Part shown: positions 33,478 to 44,059 of the stretch, in pieces
Layout of the letters: every line of letters starts with the position of its first letter
How positions within the stretch are numbered: the stretch's first letter is position 1
Assembly (NCBI RefSeq): GCF_900090195.1
Contig: NZ_LT607803.1
Location: 7,466,229 to 7,530,228, forward strand
Length of the DNA: 64,000 nt
Direction: 5' to 3'
DNA from: Variovorax sp. HW608
GTDB lineage: Bacteria > Pseudomonadota > Gammaproteobacteria > Burkholderiales > Burkholderiaceae_C
Made by a program: the position numbers and the translations under genes
The notes under the pieces: generated by a model
The model's database searches: none
The model's input: the letters and a program-made list of their open reading frames with translations, nothing else
What the model was told of the DNA's origin: nothing

Positions 33478-36180
33478 ATGGAGCTCAAGTTCAACGCATT
33501 GACGCGGGCGATCGAACGCAGCGGCGCGACCACGACGGTGCTGGCCTGCGTGCTTGCGGTGGCGAGCTACTTCTTCGGCCAGCCCATGGCCATCGAACTG
33601 CACTGGTTCTGGATGGCGCTGGGGACCGTCTGCATGGTGAGCCTTTCGGCGCTGCAGTTCGTGCGCGCGCAGCGCATCCAGCGCCACGAGGACGAACTCC
33701 ACGCGATCCTGGATGCGGTGCCGCACGTCCTGTTCTTCAAGGACACGCAGTTCCGCTACCGGACGATCAATGCGGAATTCGCGCGCACCTTCCGTCTCGA
33801 CCCGCAGGCGGCGGTCGGCCAGCGGGACCGGGACCTGTTCGGGCCCGGGCTCGAAGAGCGCTTCGTGGCCCAGGACCGCGAACTCCTCGCCTCGCGCTCG
33901 GCGCGCACCTTCGACGAAGAGATCGAGGTCACCGGTTCTGGCCTGCGCCAGGTGCAGTCCCGCAAGCAGCCGGTGTACGACCGCCGCGGCAAGCCGCGCG
34001 GCATCGTCGGCGTTGCCATCGATGTCACGGAGCAGAAGGCGGGCGAGCGCCGGCTCAGCGAAGCGAAGCTCGAAGCCGAGCGTGCGCTTGCCGAACTCGA
34101 GCAATCGCGCACCGATCTCGAACTCGCGCTCGGCGTCGGCGGGCTCGGCGTCTGGCGCTCCGTGTCGCGGATGGGCGCGGGGGCGCGCCTCACGGACCCG
34201 GCCTTCCGGGACACCATCGTCACGGCCGACCGGAAGCTGCGGGACATCTGCGGCTACACGGAGGACGAGCCGCTCACCTACTGGGATCTGCTCATGCGCA
34301 CGCATCCCGAGGATCGCCAGCGAGTGTCCGGGGCGCTGGAGGACACCTATCTCGAGCGCCGGGGCGAATACAGCCAGCAGTTCCGCATCCGCCGCCCCGA
34401 CGGCGTGCAGCGCACGCTGGAGCTGCGCGGCAACATGTCGGTGCACGACGAGCCGGGCGAAGGCGAAGGCGACAAGGGCACGATCGTGTCCTTCATCGGC
34501 ATCGCCAAGGACATCTCGGAGGAGGAAGCCCTCAAGGCGAGCCTGGTGACCAAGGCCGAGGAGGCGCGCTCGGCGGTGGACGCCAAGGCCCACTTCCTGG
34601 CCATGATGAGCCACGAGGTGCGCACGCCCCTGAACGGCGTGCTGGGCATGATCGACCTGGTGCTGGACACGCCCCTGGAGGACGAGCAGCGCACCATGCT
34701 GATGCGCTGCCGCGAGTCGTCGATGTCGCTTTTGACCATCATCAACGACATCCTGGACTTCTCCAAGATCGAGGCGCGCATGCTGGACATCGAGAGCCGG
34801 CCGCTGTCGCTGGCCAGCCTGGTGGAAGACGTCTGCGCCAGCTTCGGCGCCGAGACCGCGCGCAAGGCCATCGGGCTGGGCTTTCAGGTCGATGCGGCGA
34901 TCCCGCAGTTCGTGGTGGGTGATGCGGTGCGGCTGCGCCAGGTGCTCACCAACCTGATCGGCAATGCGATCAAGTTCACCCACCGCGGCGAGGTGCGGCT
35001 AGAGGTGCTGCGCACCGCCCAGGGCGAGCTGGAGCTGGCCGTGCAGGACACCGGCATCGGCATCGATCCGCGGGCGGTCAAGACGCTGTTCGAGCCCTTC
35101 CGCCAGGCCGACATCGCCACCACGCGGCGCTATGGCGGCACCGGCCTGGGGCTGACCATCGTGCGCCAGCTGGTGGAGCTGATGCACGGCAGCGTGCGCT
35201 GCGAGAGCGCGCTGGGCGTGGGCAGCCGCTTCATCGTGACCTTGCCGCTGCGCCCGTGGGTGCCCAGCGTGGGCGCCGCGCCCGGGCGCAGTGCGCCGCA
35301 CCGGCTGGCCATCGATGCGGCGGCCCGGCAGCAGCAGCAGCCGGCGGCGCCCGCCCGGAGCTCGCCCGACGCCCTGCCGGCCGGCCGGGGCCAGCGCGTG
35401 CTGCTGGCCGAGGACCACCCGATCAACCGCGAGGTCATCACCCGCCAGCTGCTCAAGCTGGGCTACGCCTGCGACTGCGCCGAGGACGGCCAGCAGGCCT
35501 GGGAGATGCTGGAGGCGGCGCAGGCGGGCGGCGCGGGCTACGCCATGCTGCTGACGGACTGCCACATGCCGCGGCTGGACGGCTACGAGCTGACCCGGCG
35601 GCTGCGCCACAGCGAGGCTGCCCGGGGCCTGCCGCGGCTGCCGATCGTGGCGCTGACGGCCAATGCGCTGCAGGGCGAGGCCGAGCGCTGCCTGGCGCTG
35701 GGCATGGATGCGTATCTGTCCAAGCCGCTGCAGATCGGGGACCTGCGCGAGGCGCTGTCGAAGGTGCTGCTGCGCCAGGGGGCGGCGGCGCAGCAGGAAG
35801 GCGCCGGCCAGGCCGGTGCGGGGGCCGCGGGCAGTGCTGCCGCCGCCCCGGCGGCGCGCTACACCCGGCTCATGCAGCTGTGCGATGGCGATGCGGCCAA
35901 GGTCGCCCGGCTGGTGGGCGTCTTCGTGACGGCCACCGAAAAGGACCTGCAGGCGATGGACCGGGCCGCCGCCGCGGCCGACCACGCGGTGCTGCGCCAG
36001 CTCGCGCACCGCCTGAGCTCGGCCTGCCACCAGCTCGACGAGGACCAGGCGGTGCGCGCCTTCCAGGCCGTGGAGAACGGCGACTCCGACCCGACGGCGC
36101 TCGCGCTCTATCCGGCCGCTCGCTCGGAGCTCGCGAACGTCATGCAGCGCGCGAAGGCGTTCGCCGGCATGCACGCCTGA
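33478..36180 (+). CDS. Hybrid sensor histidine kinase (PAS-PAS-HK-receiver-Hpt)
   Basis: A 900-residue kinase of BvgS/EvgS-like architecture without a large periplasmic domain. Two membrane helices (about 18-35 and 42-60), PAS domain 1 (about 70-195), a coiled linker, PAS domain 2 (about 215-350), then HisKA with H379 in MMSHEVRTPLNGVLGM. HATPase boxes are NLIGNAIKFTH, DTGIGID and GGTGLGLTIV. The receiver domain has phospho-acceptor D694 in LLTDCHMPRLDG. The C-terminal Hpt domain has H844 in QLAHRLSSACHQL. The phosphorelay probably ends on the convergent LuxR-type regulator. The kinase-receiver core uses CTG/GAG codons far more than its flanks. Confidence 0.92.
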   Translation: MELKFNALTRAIERSGATTTVLACVLAVASYFFGQPMAIELHWFWMALGTVCMVSLSALQFVRAQRIQRHEDELHAILDAVPHVLFFKDTQFRYRTINAEFARTFRLDPQAAVGQRDRDLFGPGLEERFVAQDRELLASRSARTFDEEIEVTGSGLRQVQSRKQPVYDRRGKPRGIVGVAIDVTEQKAGERRLSEAKLEAERALAELEQSRTDLELALGVGGLGVWRSVSRMGAGARLTDPAFRDTIVTADRKLRDICGYTEDEPLTYWDLLMRTHPEDRQRVSGALEDTYLERRGEYSQQFRIRRPDGVQRTLELRGNMSVHDEPGEGEGDKGTIVSFIGIAKDISEEEALKASLVTKAEEARSAVDAKAHFLAMMSHEVRTPLNGVLGMIDLVLDTPLEDEQRTMLMRCRESSMSLLTIINDILDFSKIEARMLDIESRPLSLASLVEDVCASFGAETARKAIGLGFQVDAAIPQFVVGDAVRLRQVLTNLIGNAIKFTHRGEVRLEVLRTAQGELELAVQDTGIGIDPRAVKTLFEPFRQADIATTRRYGGTGLGLTIVRQLVELMHGSVRCESALGVGSRFIVTLPLRPWVPSVGAAPGRSAPHRLAIDAAARQQQQPAAPARSSPDALPAGRGQRVLLAEDHPINREVITRQLLKLGYACDCAEDGQQAWEMLEAAQAGGAGYAMLLTDCHMPRLDGYELTRRLRHSEAARGLPRLPIVALTANALQGEAERCLALGMDAYLSKPLQIGDLREALSKVLLRQGAAAQQEGAGQAGAGAAGSAAAAPAARYTRLMQLCDGDAAKVARLVGVFVTATEKDLQAMDRAAAAADHAVLRQLAHRLSSACHQLDEDQAVRAFQAVENGDSDPTALALYPAARSELANVMQRAKAFAGMHA

Positions 36181-36192
36181 GGCAGCGGCGCC

Positions 36193-36825
36193 TCAGGTCA
36201 CGAGGTGGTGCGTGCGAGAAAAATCCACCAGCTCGACCAGGCTGGAGATATGCAGCTTCTCGAAGATCCGCGCCTTGTAGCCGCTGATCGTCTTGTTGCT
36301 GATGAGCAGGATCTCGGCGATTTCCTTGTTGCTCAGCCCGCGTGCGAGATGCTGGAGCACCGTGATCTCCCGGTCCGAAAGCCGACGGATCAGGACATTC
36401 GGGCGCGTGCCGTCCAGCAGTTGCGACTGCGAAGTCAGGATCGACGTCGCGACGATGCTGTAGCCCGCGACGGCGGCGTGCGCCGCATGGACGAGCCGCT
36501 GCAGGTCCTCGGACTTGCTGATGAAGGCATTCGCGCCGGCCTTGACCGCACGGACCCCGAAGATCGACTCTTCCTGACCCGACAGCACGACCAGCTTGGT
36601 CTCGGGCAGCGCCTTGCGCACCCGCTCGATCACGTCGAGCCCGTTCAATCGCGGCAGATCGAGATCGAGGACCACCAACTCCGGCTCCAACTCGCGGATG
36701 ATCTCGAGGGCCGAGGGGCCGTCGCCGGCCTCTGCGATGACTTCGAACTGGCCCGTGGCGGTCAGGGCGGTCCGAACCGCGAGCCGGATTGCCGGATGCC
36801 CATCGACGACGACGACAGATTGCAT
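36193..36825 (-). CDS. LuxR/NarL-type response regulator (BvgA/EvgA-like)
   Basis: A 210-residue regulator. The receiver domain has D8, phospho-acceptor D54 ([13 protein letters not shown]) and a conserved serine/lysine end (FISKSED). The LuxR HTH (about 145-205) reads [43 protein letters not shown], close to BvgA/EvgA. Its stop lies 12 bases from the convergent hybrid kinase stop, so kinase and regulator probably form one phosphorelay. ATG at 36825 is chosen; longer in-frame starts upstream have no ribosome site. Confidence 0.9.
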   Translation of the reverse strand: MQSVVVVDGHPAIRLAVRTALTATGQFEVIAEAGDGPSALEIIRELEPELVVLDLDLPRLNGLDVIERVRKALPETKLVVLSGQEESIFGVRAVKAGANAFISKSEDLQRLVHAAHAAVAGYSIVATSILTSQSQLLDGTRPNVLIRRLSDREITVLQHLARGLSNKEIAEILLISNKTISGYKARIFEKLHISSLVELVDFSRTHHLVT

Positions 36826-37036
36826 ATTTCCCCCTTGTGTTGACAGCCAGGGGAGCATAGCGGCGCAGCTCTGCGATGCGCGATCTTTCCTCATTCGCGC
36901 GGCAATTTTCAGAATTTTCTTGGATGCGAGGCAGGGATTCCTGCCGGGCAACCGGGGTGGCCAGGCCGAAATCCCGTCACGAGCCCTGAAACACACGGGC
37001 ACTTATCATGTCCGGTTGCCCAGAATCGACCGCCCC

Positions 37037-40000
37037 GTGAAACCCACCCCCGATGACGCCTATCTCGGTGCCGTGCTCGCGCAGCAGCGCATCAGCATTC
37101 GCGGCGCACGCACGCACAACCTCAAGAACGTCGACCTCGACATTCCGCGCAACAAGCTGGTGGTGATCACCGGCCTGTCGGGGTCGGGCAAGTCGAGCCT
37201 CGCGTTCGACACGCTGTACGCCGAAGGGCAGCGCCGCTACGTGGAGAGCCTCTCGGCCTATGCGCGGCAGTTCCTGCAGCTGATGGACAAGCCGGACGTC
37301 GACGTCATCGAAGGCCTGTCGCCGGCGATCAGCATCGAGCAGAAGGCCACCAGCCACAACCCGCGCTCCACCGTGGGCACGGTGACCGAGATCCACGACT
37401 ACCTGCGCCTGCTGTACGCGCGCGCCGGCACGCCCTACTGCCCCGACCACGGCCTGCCGCTGCAGGCGCAGACGGTGAGCCAGATGGTGGATGCGGTGCT
37501 CGCGATCCCCGAGCCGCGCCGGGCCGCCCCAAGCGGCGAGAGCCCCCTCGGGGGGCAGCGAGGACACGAAAGTGCCGAGCGTGGGGGCGAACGGTCCGGC
37601 CCGCGCCTGATGATCCTGGCGCCGGTGGCGCGCGACAAGAAGGGCGAATTCCTCGAACTCTTCGCCGAGATGCAGGCGCAGGGCTACATCCGCTTCCGGG
37701 TCGACGGGCAGACCTACGAATACAACGACCTGCCCAAGCTCAAGAAGACCGAGAAGCACGACATCGACGTGGTGATCGACCGCCTGCGCGCGCGCCCCGA
37801 CATGCAGCAGCGCCTCGCCGAGAGCTTCGAGGCCGCGCTGCGCCTGGCCGACGGCCGCGCGATCGCGCTGGAAATGGATGCGCCCGCGACCGAGCCGCCG
37901 GCCTCCGGACTGCCGCCCGCGCGCGAGCATCTCTTCAACGCGAAGTTCGCCTGCCCGATCTGCCACTACTCGCTGGCCGAGCTCGAACCGCGCCTGTTTT
38001 CCTTCAACTCGCCCGTCGGCGCCTGCCCGACCTGCGACGGCCTGGGCAACCGGGAGTTCTTCGACCCGGCGCGCGTGGTCGCCTTTCCGTCGCTGAGCCT
38101 CGCGAGCGGCGCGGTGAAGGGCTGGGACCGCCGCAACGGCTACTACTTCAGCATGCTGGAGAGCGTCGCCAAGCACTACAAGTTCGACCTCGACAGGCCC
38201 TTCGAGGAGCTGCCCGCGTCGGTGCAGCAGACCGTGCTGAACGGCTCGGCAGAGGAAGAGATCAAGTTCAGCTACGTGATGGAGAGCGGCCAGCAGGCCG
38301 GCAAGAAGCTGGTGCGCAAGCACCCCTTCGAAGGGATCATCCCGAACATGGAGCGCCGCTACCGCGAGACCGATTCGGCGATGGTGCGCGAAGACCTCTC
38401 GCGCTTCCGCAACCTCCAGCCCTGCCCCGACTGCGAAGGCACCCGGCTTCGGCGCGAGGCGCGCAACGTGTTCCTGGTGGACGACGCGGGCCCCGAGCCG
38501 CGCCGCATGGCGATCTACGAGATCAGCCGCGCCACGCTGCGCGAGAGCTTCGATTACTTCCGCGCACTGCATCTGCGCGGCGCCAAGGCCGAGATCGCCG
38601 ACAAGGTGGTGCGCGAGATCGGGCTGCGCCTCAAGTTCCTCAACGACGTCGGCCTCAACTACCTGAGCCTCGACCGCAGCGCCGAGACGCTGTCCGGCGG
38701 CGAGGCGCAGCGCATCCGTCTTGCGTCGCAGATCGGCTCCGGTCTCACCGGCGTGATGTACGTGCTCGACGAGCCCAGCATCGGCCTGCACCAGCGCGAC
38801 AACGACCGCCTCATCGGCACGCTGAAGCACCTGCGCGACATCGGCAACAGCGTCATCGTGGTCGAGCACGACGAGGACATGATCCACGCCGCCGACCACA
38901 TCATCGACATGGGCCCCGGCGCCGGCGTGCATGGCGGGCGCGTGATGGCGCAGGGCAGCTACGCGCAGGTCGCGGGCAATCCGGATTCACTCACCGGGCA
39001 ATACCTCTCGGGCCAGAAGAAGATCGCCGTGCCGGCGCGTCGCACGCCCTGGCTGCCGGTCGTCACCAAGGCCGCGCCGGAGACGGCGAAGAAGGCGTCG
39101 CGTTTTCCGCCGAGCGCCGCCGCCGAGCGCCGCGCCGCGCGCGAAGCCGCGCATCTCGCGACGCAGAGCGACGTGCAGGAAATCCGCGTCGTCGGCGCGA
39201 CCGGCAACAACCTCAAGAACGTCGGCGTGGCCTTTCCGGTCGGCCTGCTGACCTGCGTCACCGGCGTCTCGGGTTCGGGCAAGTCGACGCTGGTCAACGA
39301 CACGCTCTACACCGCCGTGGCGCGCACGCTCTATCGCGCGCACGAGGAGCCGGCCCCGCACGAGGCGATCGAGGGCATCGAGTACTTCGACAAGGTCATC
39401 AGCGTCGACCAGTCGCCGATCGGCCGCACGCCGCGCAGCAACCCGGCCACCTACACCGGCCTCTTCACGCCGATCCGCGAACTCATGGCCGAGACCCACA
39501 CCGCGCGCGAACGCGGCTACGGCCCGGGCCGCTTCAGCTTCAACGTCGCCGGCGGCCGCTGCGAAGCCTGCCAGGGCGACGGGGTGGTGAAGGTCGAGAT
39601 GCACTTCCTGCCCGACGTCTACGTGCCCTGCGAGGTGTGCCACGGCCAGCGCTACAACCGCGAGACGCTGGAGGTGCAGTACAAGGGCCGCAACATCGCG
39701 CAGATCCTCGACATGACGGTGGAGGCCGCATACGAATTCCTGAAGGCCGTGCCCACGATCGAACGCAAGCTGCGCACGCTGCTCGATGTGGGCCTGAGCT
39801 ACATCAAGCTGGGCCAGGCGGCCACGACGCTGTCGGGCGGCGAAGCGCAGCGCGTGAAGCTCGCGCTCGAACTCAGCAAGCGCGACACCGGCCGCACGCT
39901 CTACATCCTCGACGAGCCGACCACCGGCCTGCACTTCGCGGACATCGAGCTGCTGCTCAAGGTGCTGCACCAGCTGCGTGACGCAGGCAACACGATCGTG

Positions 40001-40171
40001 GTGATCGAGCACAACCTCGATGTGATCAAGACCGCCGACTGGCTGGTCGACATGGGCCCCGAAGGCGGCGCCGGCGGCGGCACGGTGGTGGGCGTCGGCA
40101 CGCCGGAGACGATTGCCGCGAACGACGCGAGCCACACCGGGCGCTATCTCAAGCGCCTGCTGCCCGGCTGA
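37037..40171 (+). CDS. uvrA: Excinuclease ABC subunit A with an in-frame repeat insertion
   Basis: A DNA-damage recognition ATPase of nucleotide excision repair, 1044 residues from the GTG at 37037 (E. coli UvrA 940). First ATPase: [14 protein letters not shown], zinc cysteines CPIC...CPTC, signature [14 protein letters not shown] and [13 protein letters not shown]. Second ATPase: [14 protein letters not shown], zinc cysteines CEAC...[18 protein letters not shown] and [14 protein letters not shown] low-complexity insert at about residues 159-190, between AIPEP and RLMILAPV, coincides with a palindromic repeat (37520-37588). The inter-ATPase linker ([20 protein letters not shown] onward) is also longer than usual. 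No strong ribosome site precedes the GTG; no better start is seen. Confidence 0.93.
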   Translation: MKPTPDDAYLGAVLAQQRISIRGARTHNLKNVDLDIPRNKLVVITGLSGSGKSSLAFDTLYAEGQRRYVESLSAYARQFLQLMDKPDVDVIEGLSPAISIEQKATSHNPRSTVGTVTEIHDYLRLLYARAGTPYCPDHGLPLQAQTVSQMVDAVLAIPEPRRAAPSGESPLGGQRGHESAERGGERSGPRLMILAPVARDKKGEFLELFAEMQAQGYIRFRVDGQTYEYNDLPKLKKTEKHDIDVVIDRLRARPDMQQRLAESFEAALRLADGRAIALEMDAPATEPPASGLPPAREHLFNAKFACPICHYSLAELEPRLFSFNSPVGACPTCDGLGNREFFDPARVVAFPSLSLASGAVKGWDRRNGYYFSMLESVAKHYKFDLDRPFEELPASVQQTVLNGSAEEEIKFSYVMESGQQAGKKLVRKHPFEGIIPNMERRYRETDSAMVREDLSRFRNLQPCPDCEGTRLRREARNVFLVDDAGPEPRRMAIYEISRATLRESFDYFRALHLRGAKAEIADKVVREIGLRLKFLNDVGLNYLSLDRSAETLSGGEAQRIRLASQIGSGLTGVMYVLDEPSIGLHQRDNDRLIGTLKHLRDIGNSVIVVEHDEDMIHAADHIIDMGPGAGVHGGRVMAQGSYAQVAGNPDSLTGQYLSGQKKIAVPARRTPWLPVVTKAAPETAKKASRFPPSAAAERRAAREAAHLATQSDVQEIRVVGATGNNLKNVGVAFPVGLLTCVTGVSGSGKSTLVNDTLYTAVARTLYRAHEEPAPHEAIEGIEYFDKVISVDQSPIGRTPRSNPATYTGLFTPIRELMAETHTARERGYGPGRFSFNVAGGRCEACQGDGVVKVEMHFLPDVYVPCEVCHGQRYNRETLEVQYKGRNIAQILDMTVEAAYEFLKAVPTIERKLRTLLDVGLSYIKLGQAATTLSGGEAQRVKLALELSKRDTGRTLYILDEPTTGLHFADIELLLKVLHQLRDAGNTIVVIEHNLDVIKTADWLVDMGPEGGAGGGTVVGVGTPETIAANDASHTGRYLKRLLPG
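37520..37588 (+). repeat. Copy C of the dispersed palindromic repeat, inside uvrA
   Basis: 69 bases, exactly 23 codons, starting CGGGCCGCCCCAAG and ending GTGGGGGC, with the core AGCCCCCTCGGGGGGCAGC. Aligned with the non-coding copy at 17909-17976, the ends, the C/G core and the ACACG-AGTG-GAGC segment correspond with few differences. It is read as [20 protein letters not shown] and a few more residues, absent from other UvrA proteins at this point. The reading frame is kept on both sides. Confidence 0.8.
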
Positions 40172-40197
40172 GGAAACCCGGTGACGGTGCCGGCGGC

Positions 40198-40214
40198 ATG
40201 ACCTCCGAGGTCAT
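40198..40214. promoter_or_regulatory. Perfect 8-bp palindrome between uvrA and the atpE-like gene
   Basis: ATGACCTC (40198-40205), one base, GAGGTCAT (40207-40214). It lies 27 bases after the uvrA stop and 100 bases before the c-subunit-like ATG. It could be a terminator for uvrA (no U-run follows) or an operator for the small gene. The rest of the 142-base gap shows nothing recognisable. Confidence 0.4.
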
Positions 40215-40238
40215 CGACGCCATGCGCCTGCCGGGTGA

Positions 40239-40556
<318 letters not shown>

Positions 40557-40572
40557 CCGGCAGCCTGCAAAC

Positions 40573-41490
40573 CTAGATCGGCGCGGCGCGGCCCGCGCTC
40601 GACAGCAAGCTTCCCTTGGGCAGGATGCGCAGCATCCCTTCCTGCGCGGTGGATGCGACCAGCCGGCCGTCGCGCGTGAACACGCTGCCGCGGCAGAAGC
40701 CGCGTGCGCCGCCCGCGCTCGGCGAATCCAGCACGTAGAGCAGCCACTCGTCCATACGGAAATCGCGGTGGAACCACATCGCGTGGTCGAGGCTCGCGGG
40801 GCGCACCTGCCCGCTCATGAAGCTCAGGCCGTGCGGCAGCATTGCGGCACGCAGCAGGCCATGGTCCGAGGCATAGGCGAGCAAGGCGCGATGGACCAGC
40901 GGGTCGTCCGGCAGCGGCGCAATGGCACGCATCCAGACTGCGCTTTCGGAAGGGCGCGGCGCCGGGTCGAGCGGATCGTCGGGCTCGACGCGGCGGTATT
41001 CGATGCCGTGCGGCGAGAGGCCCTTGGCGCGGAAGTACGCCGGCAGGCGCTCGCCGAGCGCGATGCGCTGGTCGAGCTCGCTCGGCAGGCCCTCGGGGCC
41101 GTCCAGCTCGGGCATCTGGAGCTGGTGCTCGATGCCCTTGTCCACGGTCTGGAACGAGGCCGACATCTCGAAGATGATCCGCTCGCCTTGCCGCGCGACC
41201 ACGTGCCGCGCAGTGAAGTTGCGGCCGTCGCGCACGCGGTCCACCGCGTATTCGATCGGCGCATGTTCGCCGGGCAACAGGAAATAGGCGTGCATCGAAT
41301 GCACCGGCCGATCGGCGCCGACGGTGCGGCACGCCGCCATCAGCGACTGTCCGAGCACCTGGCCGCCGTAGACGGCCGGGGTGCCGATGTCCTCGCTTTG
41401 CGCGAGGAATCGGTCTTCGCCCAGGGGTTCGAGGTGCATCAGCTCGACGAGATCGTCGACGAGGCGGGCGGCGGTTGCGGGGTCGGTCAT
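40573..41490 (-). CDS. tesB: Acyl-CoA thioesterase II
   Basis: A 305-residue double-hotdog thioesterase that hydrolyses medium- and long-chain acyl-CoA. Conserved stretches: VYGGQVLGQSLMAACRTV, HSMHAYFLLPGEH, YAVDRVRDGRNFTARHVVA, the second-domain YASDHGLLRAAMLPHG and SLDHAMWFHRDFRMDEWLLY with the catalytic aspartate, ending FTRDGRLVASTAQEGMLR. Length fits (E. coli TesB 286). It lies 83 bases downstream of the frameshifted FAD gene on the same strand. Confidence 0.93.
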   Translation of the reverse strand: MTDPATAARLVDDLVELMHLEPLGEDRFLAQSEDIGTPAVYGGQVLGQSLMAACRTVGADRPVHSMHAYFLLPGEHAPIEYAVDRVRDGRNFTARHVVARQGERIIFEMSASFQTVDKGIEHQLQMPELDGPEGLPSELDQRIALGERLPAYFRAKGLSPHGIEYRRVEPDDPLDPAPRPSESAVWMRAIAPLPDDPLVHRALLAYASDHGLLRAAMLPHGLSFMSGQVRPASLDHAMWFHRDFRMDEWLLYVLDSPSAGGARGFCRGSVFTRDGRLVASTAQEGMLRILPKGSLLSSAGRAAPI

Positions 41491-41573
41491 GGGGAAAAGC
41501 GCAGAAACGAGCCCGCAACGATAGCAAAGAGACGGGCGCTGCGCTGTCCCGCTCCTGTCAGGGCTTCAGTGCC

Positions 41574-42922
41574 TCAGCGGTCGATGTCCACGCCGTCCGC
41601 GACCAGCTTGCCCTGCAGCGCCGGCACATCCACGGCCGCGAAGCGGCCGGCGCCCAGCGAGGCCGCCGCCGTGCCGGCCGCCTGCCCCATCACGAAGCAG
41701 CCGCCGCTCGCGCGCGCCGCCGACTGGCCTTCGTGCGTCATCGATGCGCAGCGGCCGGCGACGAGCAGGTTGTCCACGCCGCGCGGCACGATCATGCGCC
41801 ACGGCAGCTGGTTGTAGGTGCGCCGCTCGTCGCGCGGGAAGGCCCATTCGATGCGGCCCGCCGCGTGCATCTCCATCGGCCAGGCGTTGATGCCGATGCT
41901 GTCGTCGAAGCGCGCGGACGACAGGATGTCCTCGCCGGTCAGCGCATGGAGCCCTTCGATGCGCCGCGTCTCGCGGATGCCCACCTGCGCGCGATCTCGA
42001 CGATCGCCGACTGCTCGAAGCCCGGCACTTCCGCCTTGAGGAAGCGGAAGTACTCGGCGATCTGCCGCCGACCTTCGACCTCGCCGTCGCTGAGCTCGCG
42101 TGCATCCACGCCGTTCATCGCATCGCCTCGCGCGTTGCGGATCTGCGTGACGTTGGCGCGCCATTCGCGCGGGTCGATCTGCGGGCGCAGGATCGCGCCC
42201 TCGCGCGGGAAGCGATACGCGTCCGGATCGCGCTCGCGCACCTTCGCCATCAGGTCGTTGATCGCCTTGAACTCGCCCACCGCCGCCAGCGCGCGCTCTG
42301 CATCGACATGGCCGACGCGGAACATGGTGGACGGGAACAACCCGCTGCCATGCCCGTCGCCGACCGCGAACGGCACGCCCGCGAAGGCCGCGACATCGGC
42401 ATCGCCGCTGCCGTCGATGAAGGCGTTGGCACGGATGGCCTGCCGGCCCGACTTGGTCTCGACGACGAGCAGGGCGATGCGTTGGCCGTCCATCACGACC
42501 GCAGCCGCGAGCGCGTGGAACAGCAGGTGCACGCCCGCACCGAGCAGCAGCTGGTCGGCCGCGCACTTGTAGACCGAGGTGTCGTAGGAGCGCACGCGGA
42601 TGCGGCCCTGCATGCCGTCCTGCGGCTTGTTGAGGCCGCCCAGCGCATCGATGCGATCGAGCAGGTCGTCGGCCACGCCGTGCACGAGCTGCGTCATCTC
42701 GCCGTCGCGCTTGCCGTACAGGCCCGCGAAGTTGGTCACGCCGCCCGCGGTGCCCATGCCGCCGAGGAAGCCGTAGCGCTCGACCAGCAGCGTGCGCGCG
42801 CCATGCCGCGCGGCACTCACGCTGGCCGCGATGCCGGCCGGCCCGCCGCCGACCACGACGACGTCGTATTCGCCGAAGACCGGCAGCTCGCGCTGCGGCT
42901 CGATGACAGTCGCTGTGGTCAC
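41574..42922 (-). pseudogene. FAD-dependent oxidoreductase, interrupted by a single-base frameshift
   Basis: The N-terminal part (GTG at 42922) encodes the FAD Rossmann motif VVVVGGGPAGIAASVSAARHG, ERYGFLGGMGTAGGVTNF and a FIDGSGDADVAAFAG segment typical of FAD_oxidored proteins. It reads on to SAIVEIARRWASARR and ends early. The expected continuation QVGIRETRRIEGLHALTGED, and the C-terminal FAD-contact region NLLVAGRCASMTHEGQSAARA, lie in the next frame down to the stop at 41574. One missing C near 41987 (minus strand CGCGC-AGGTG instead of CGCGCCAGGTG) explains this. Repaired length is about 449 residues. The GTG overlaps the stop of the upstream Bug gene. Substrate unknown. Confidence 0.8.
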
Positions 42923-43896
42923 TGGAGCTTGATGTTGTTGGTGGAGATGATCTTCGACATGATCGCCGCCTCTTCCTTCACGCGCGTGCGCATGCCGTCA
43001 GGCGAGGTGCCGACCGCCTGCCAGCCCTGGTCGAACAGCTTCTGGCGCACCTCGGGCGACTTCATGATGATCGCGAGTTCCTTGCCGATCCGCTCCTGCG
43101 CGGCCTTCGAGAGCTTCGCCGGGCCGAGCAGCGCGGTCCACACCTCGAGGTTGAAATCCTTCACGCCCGCTTCGGAGAGCGAGGGCACGTCGGGCGCCAG
43201 CGTGCTGCGGCCGCTCGTGAGGCCGATGGCGCGCAGCTTGCCGGCCTTGACCTGCGGCAGCGCCACGCCCGGCGGGATCAGCGCCATCTGCACCTGCCCG
43301 CCGATCAGGCCGGTGACCACTTGCGGGTTGCCCTGATAGGGCACGTGCACCGGCTTCATGCCCGGCACGCGGCTGTTGAGCTGCTCCATGCCGAGATGGC
43401 CGACCGAACCAACGCCCACCGAGCCGTAGCTCCAGCTGTCGCCGGCCTTGCGCGCGGCGTCGAAGAAGGCGGCGCCGCCCGGCAGGTTGGCCGGCGCGAC
43501 CAGCATCAGCGGCGCGGTGGCGATCAGCGAGAGGTAGGTGAAGTCCTTGGCCGGGTCGTAAGGAAGCTTCGGATACAGCATCTTCGACGAGGTCAGGTTG
43601 CCGTTGATCACGATGCCGAGGGTGTGGTCGTCCGTGGCCTTGGCGACCTGGTCGGCCGCGATGTTGCCCGACGCGCCCGGCTTGTTGTCGACCACGACCG
43701 GCTGCCCGAGGGCCTTGGACAGCGGCTCGGCGATGGTACGTGCCGCGATGTCGGGCGTCGATCCGCCGGGGAAGCCCACCAGCAGGCGGACCGGCCGGGT
43801 GGGCCATGCGGGCGCCTCTGCCATGGCGCCGAACGGCAAGGCGCCTGCGACGAGGCCGCAGGCGACTGCGAGAAGAGCTCTCTTGGATGCGTGCAT
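42919..43896 (-). CDS. Bug/TctC-family tripartite tricarboxylate substrate-binding protein (third)
   Basis: A 325-residue periplasmic binding protein. Signal peptide MHASKRALLAVACGLVAGAL...AMA, then EAPAWPTRPVRLLVGFPGGSTPDIAARTIAEP, QPVVVDNKPGASGNIAADQVAKA, and TSGRSTLAPDVPSLSEAGVKDF. The start at 43896 begins the signal peptide; upstream in-frame codons have no ribosome site. Its stop overlaps the GTG of the FAD oxidoreductase, so the two are coupled. Located between gentisate dioxygenase and that oxidoreductase, it may import an aromatic or organic acid. Confidence 0.92.
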   Translation of the reverse strand: MHASKRALLAVACGLVAGALPFGAMAEAPAWPTRPVRLLVGFPGGSTPDIAARTIAEPLSKALGQPVVVDNKPGASGNIAADQVAKATDDHTLGIVINGNLTSSKMLYPKLPYDPAKDFTYLSLIATAPLMLVAPANLPGGAAFFDAARKAGDSWSYGSVGVGSVGHLGMEQLNSRVPGMKPVHVPYQGNPQVVTGLIGGQVQMALIPPGVALPQVKAGKLRAIGLTSGRSTLAPDVPSLSEAGVKDFNLEVWTALLGPAKLSKAAQERIGKELAIIMKSPEVRQKLFDQGWQAVGTSPDGMRTRVKEEAAIMSKIISTNNIKLQ

Positions 43897-44059
43897 AAAG
43901 CGAAACGGGGGGAAAGAAAGAGGAAAGGGCCACGAGGATAGCCCCACCTGTGACCAGTCGTTACGCGAGGCTCGTATTGCCCTGGCGAACCGGTTCCCCA
44001 TTGACCTTCGGCGAGAAAGGAGCCGCGACCGCTGCCGGCCGCGGCAGTGACCGGGGCGA

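Noticed and set aside
37008..37040. ATG at 37008 as a start for uvrA
   Set aside because: It is out of frame with UvrA and hits a stop after ten codons. The in-frame GTG at 37037 fits the protein start better.
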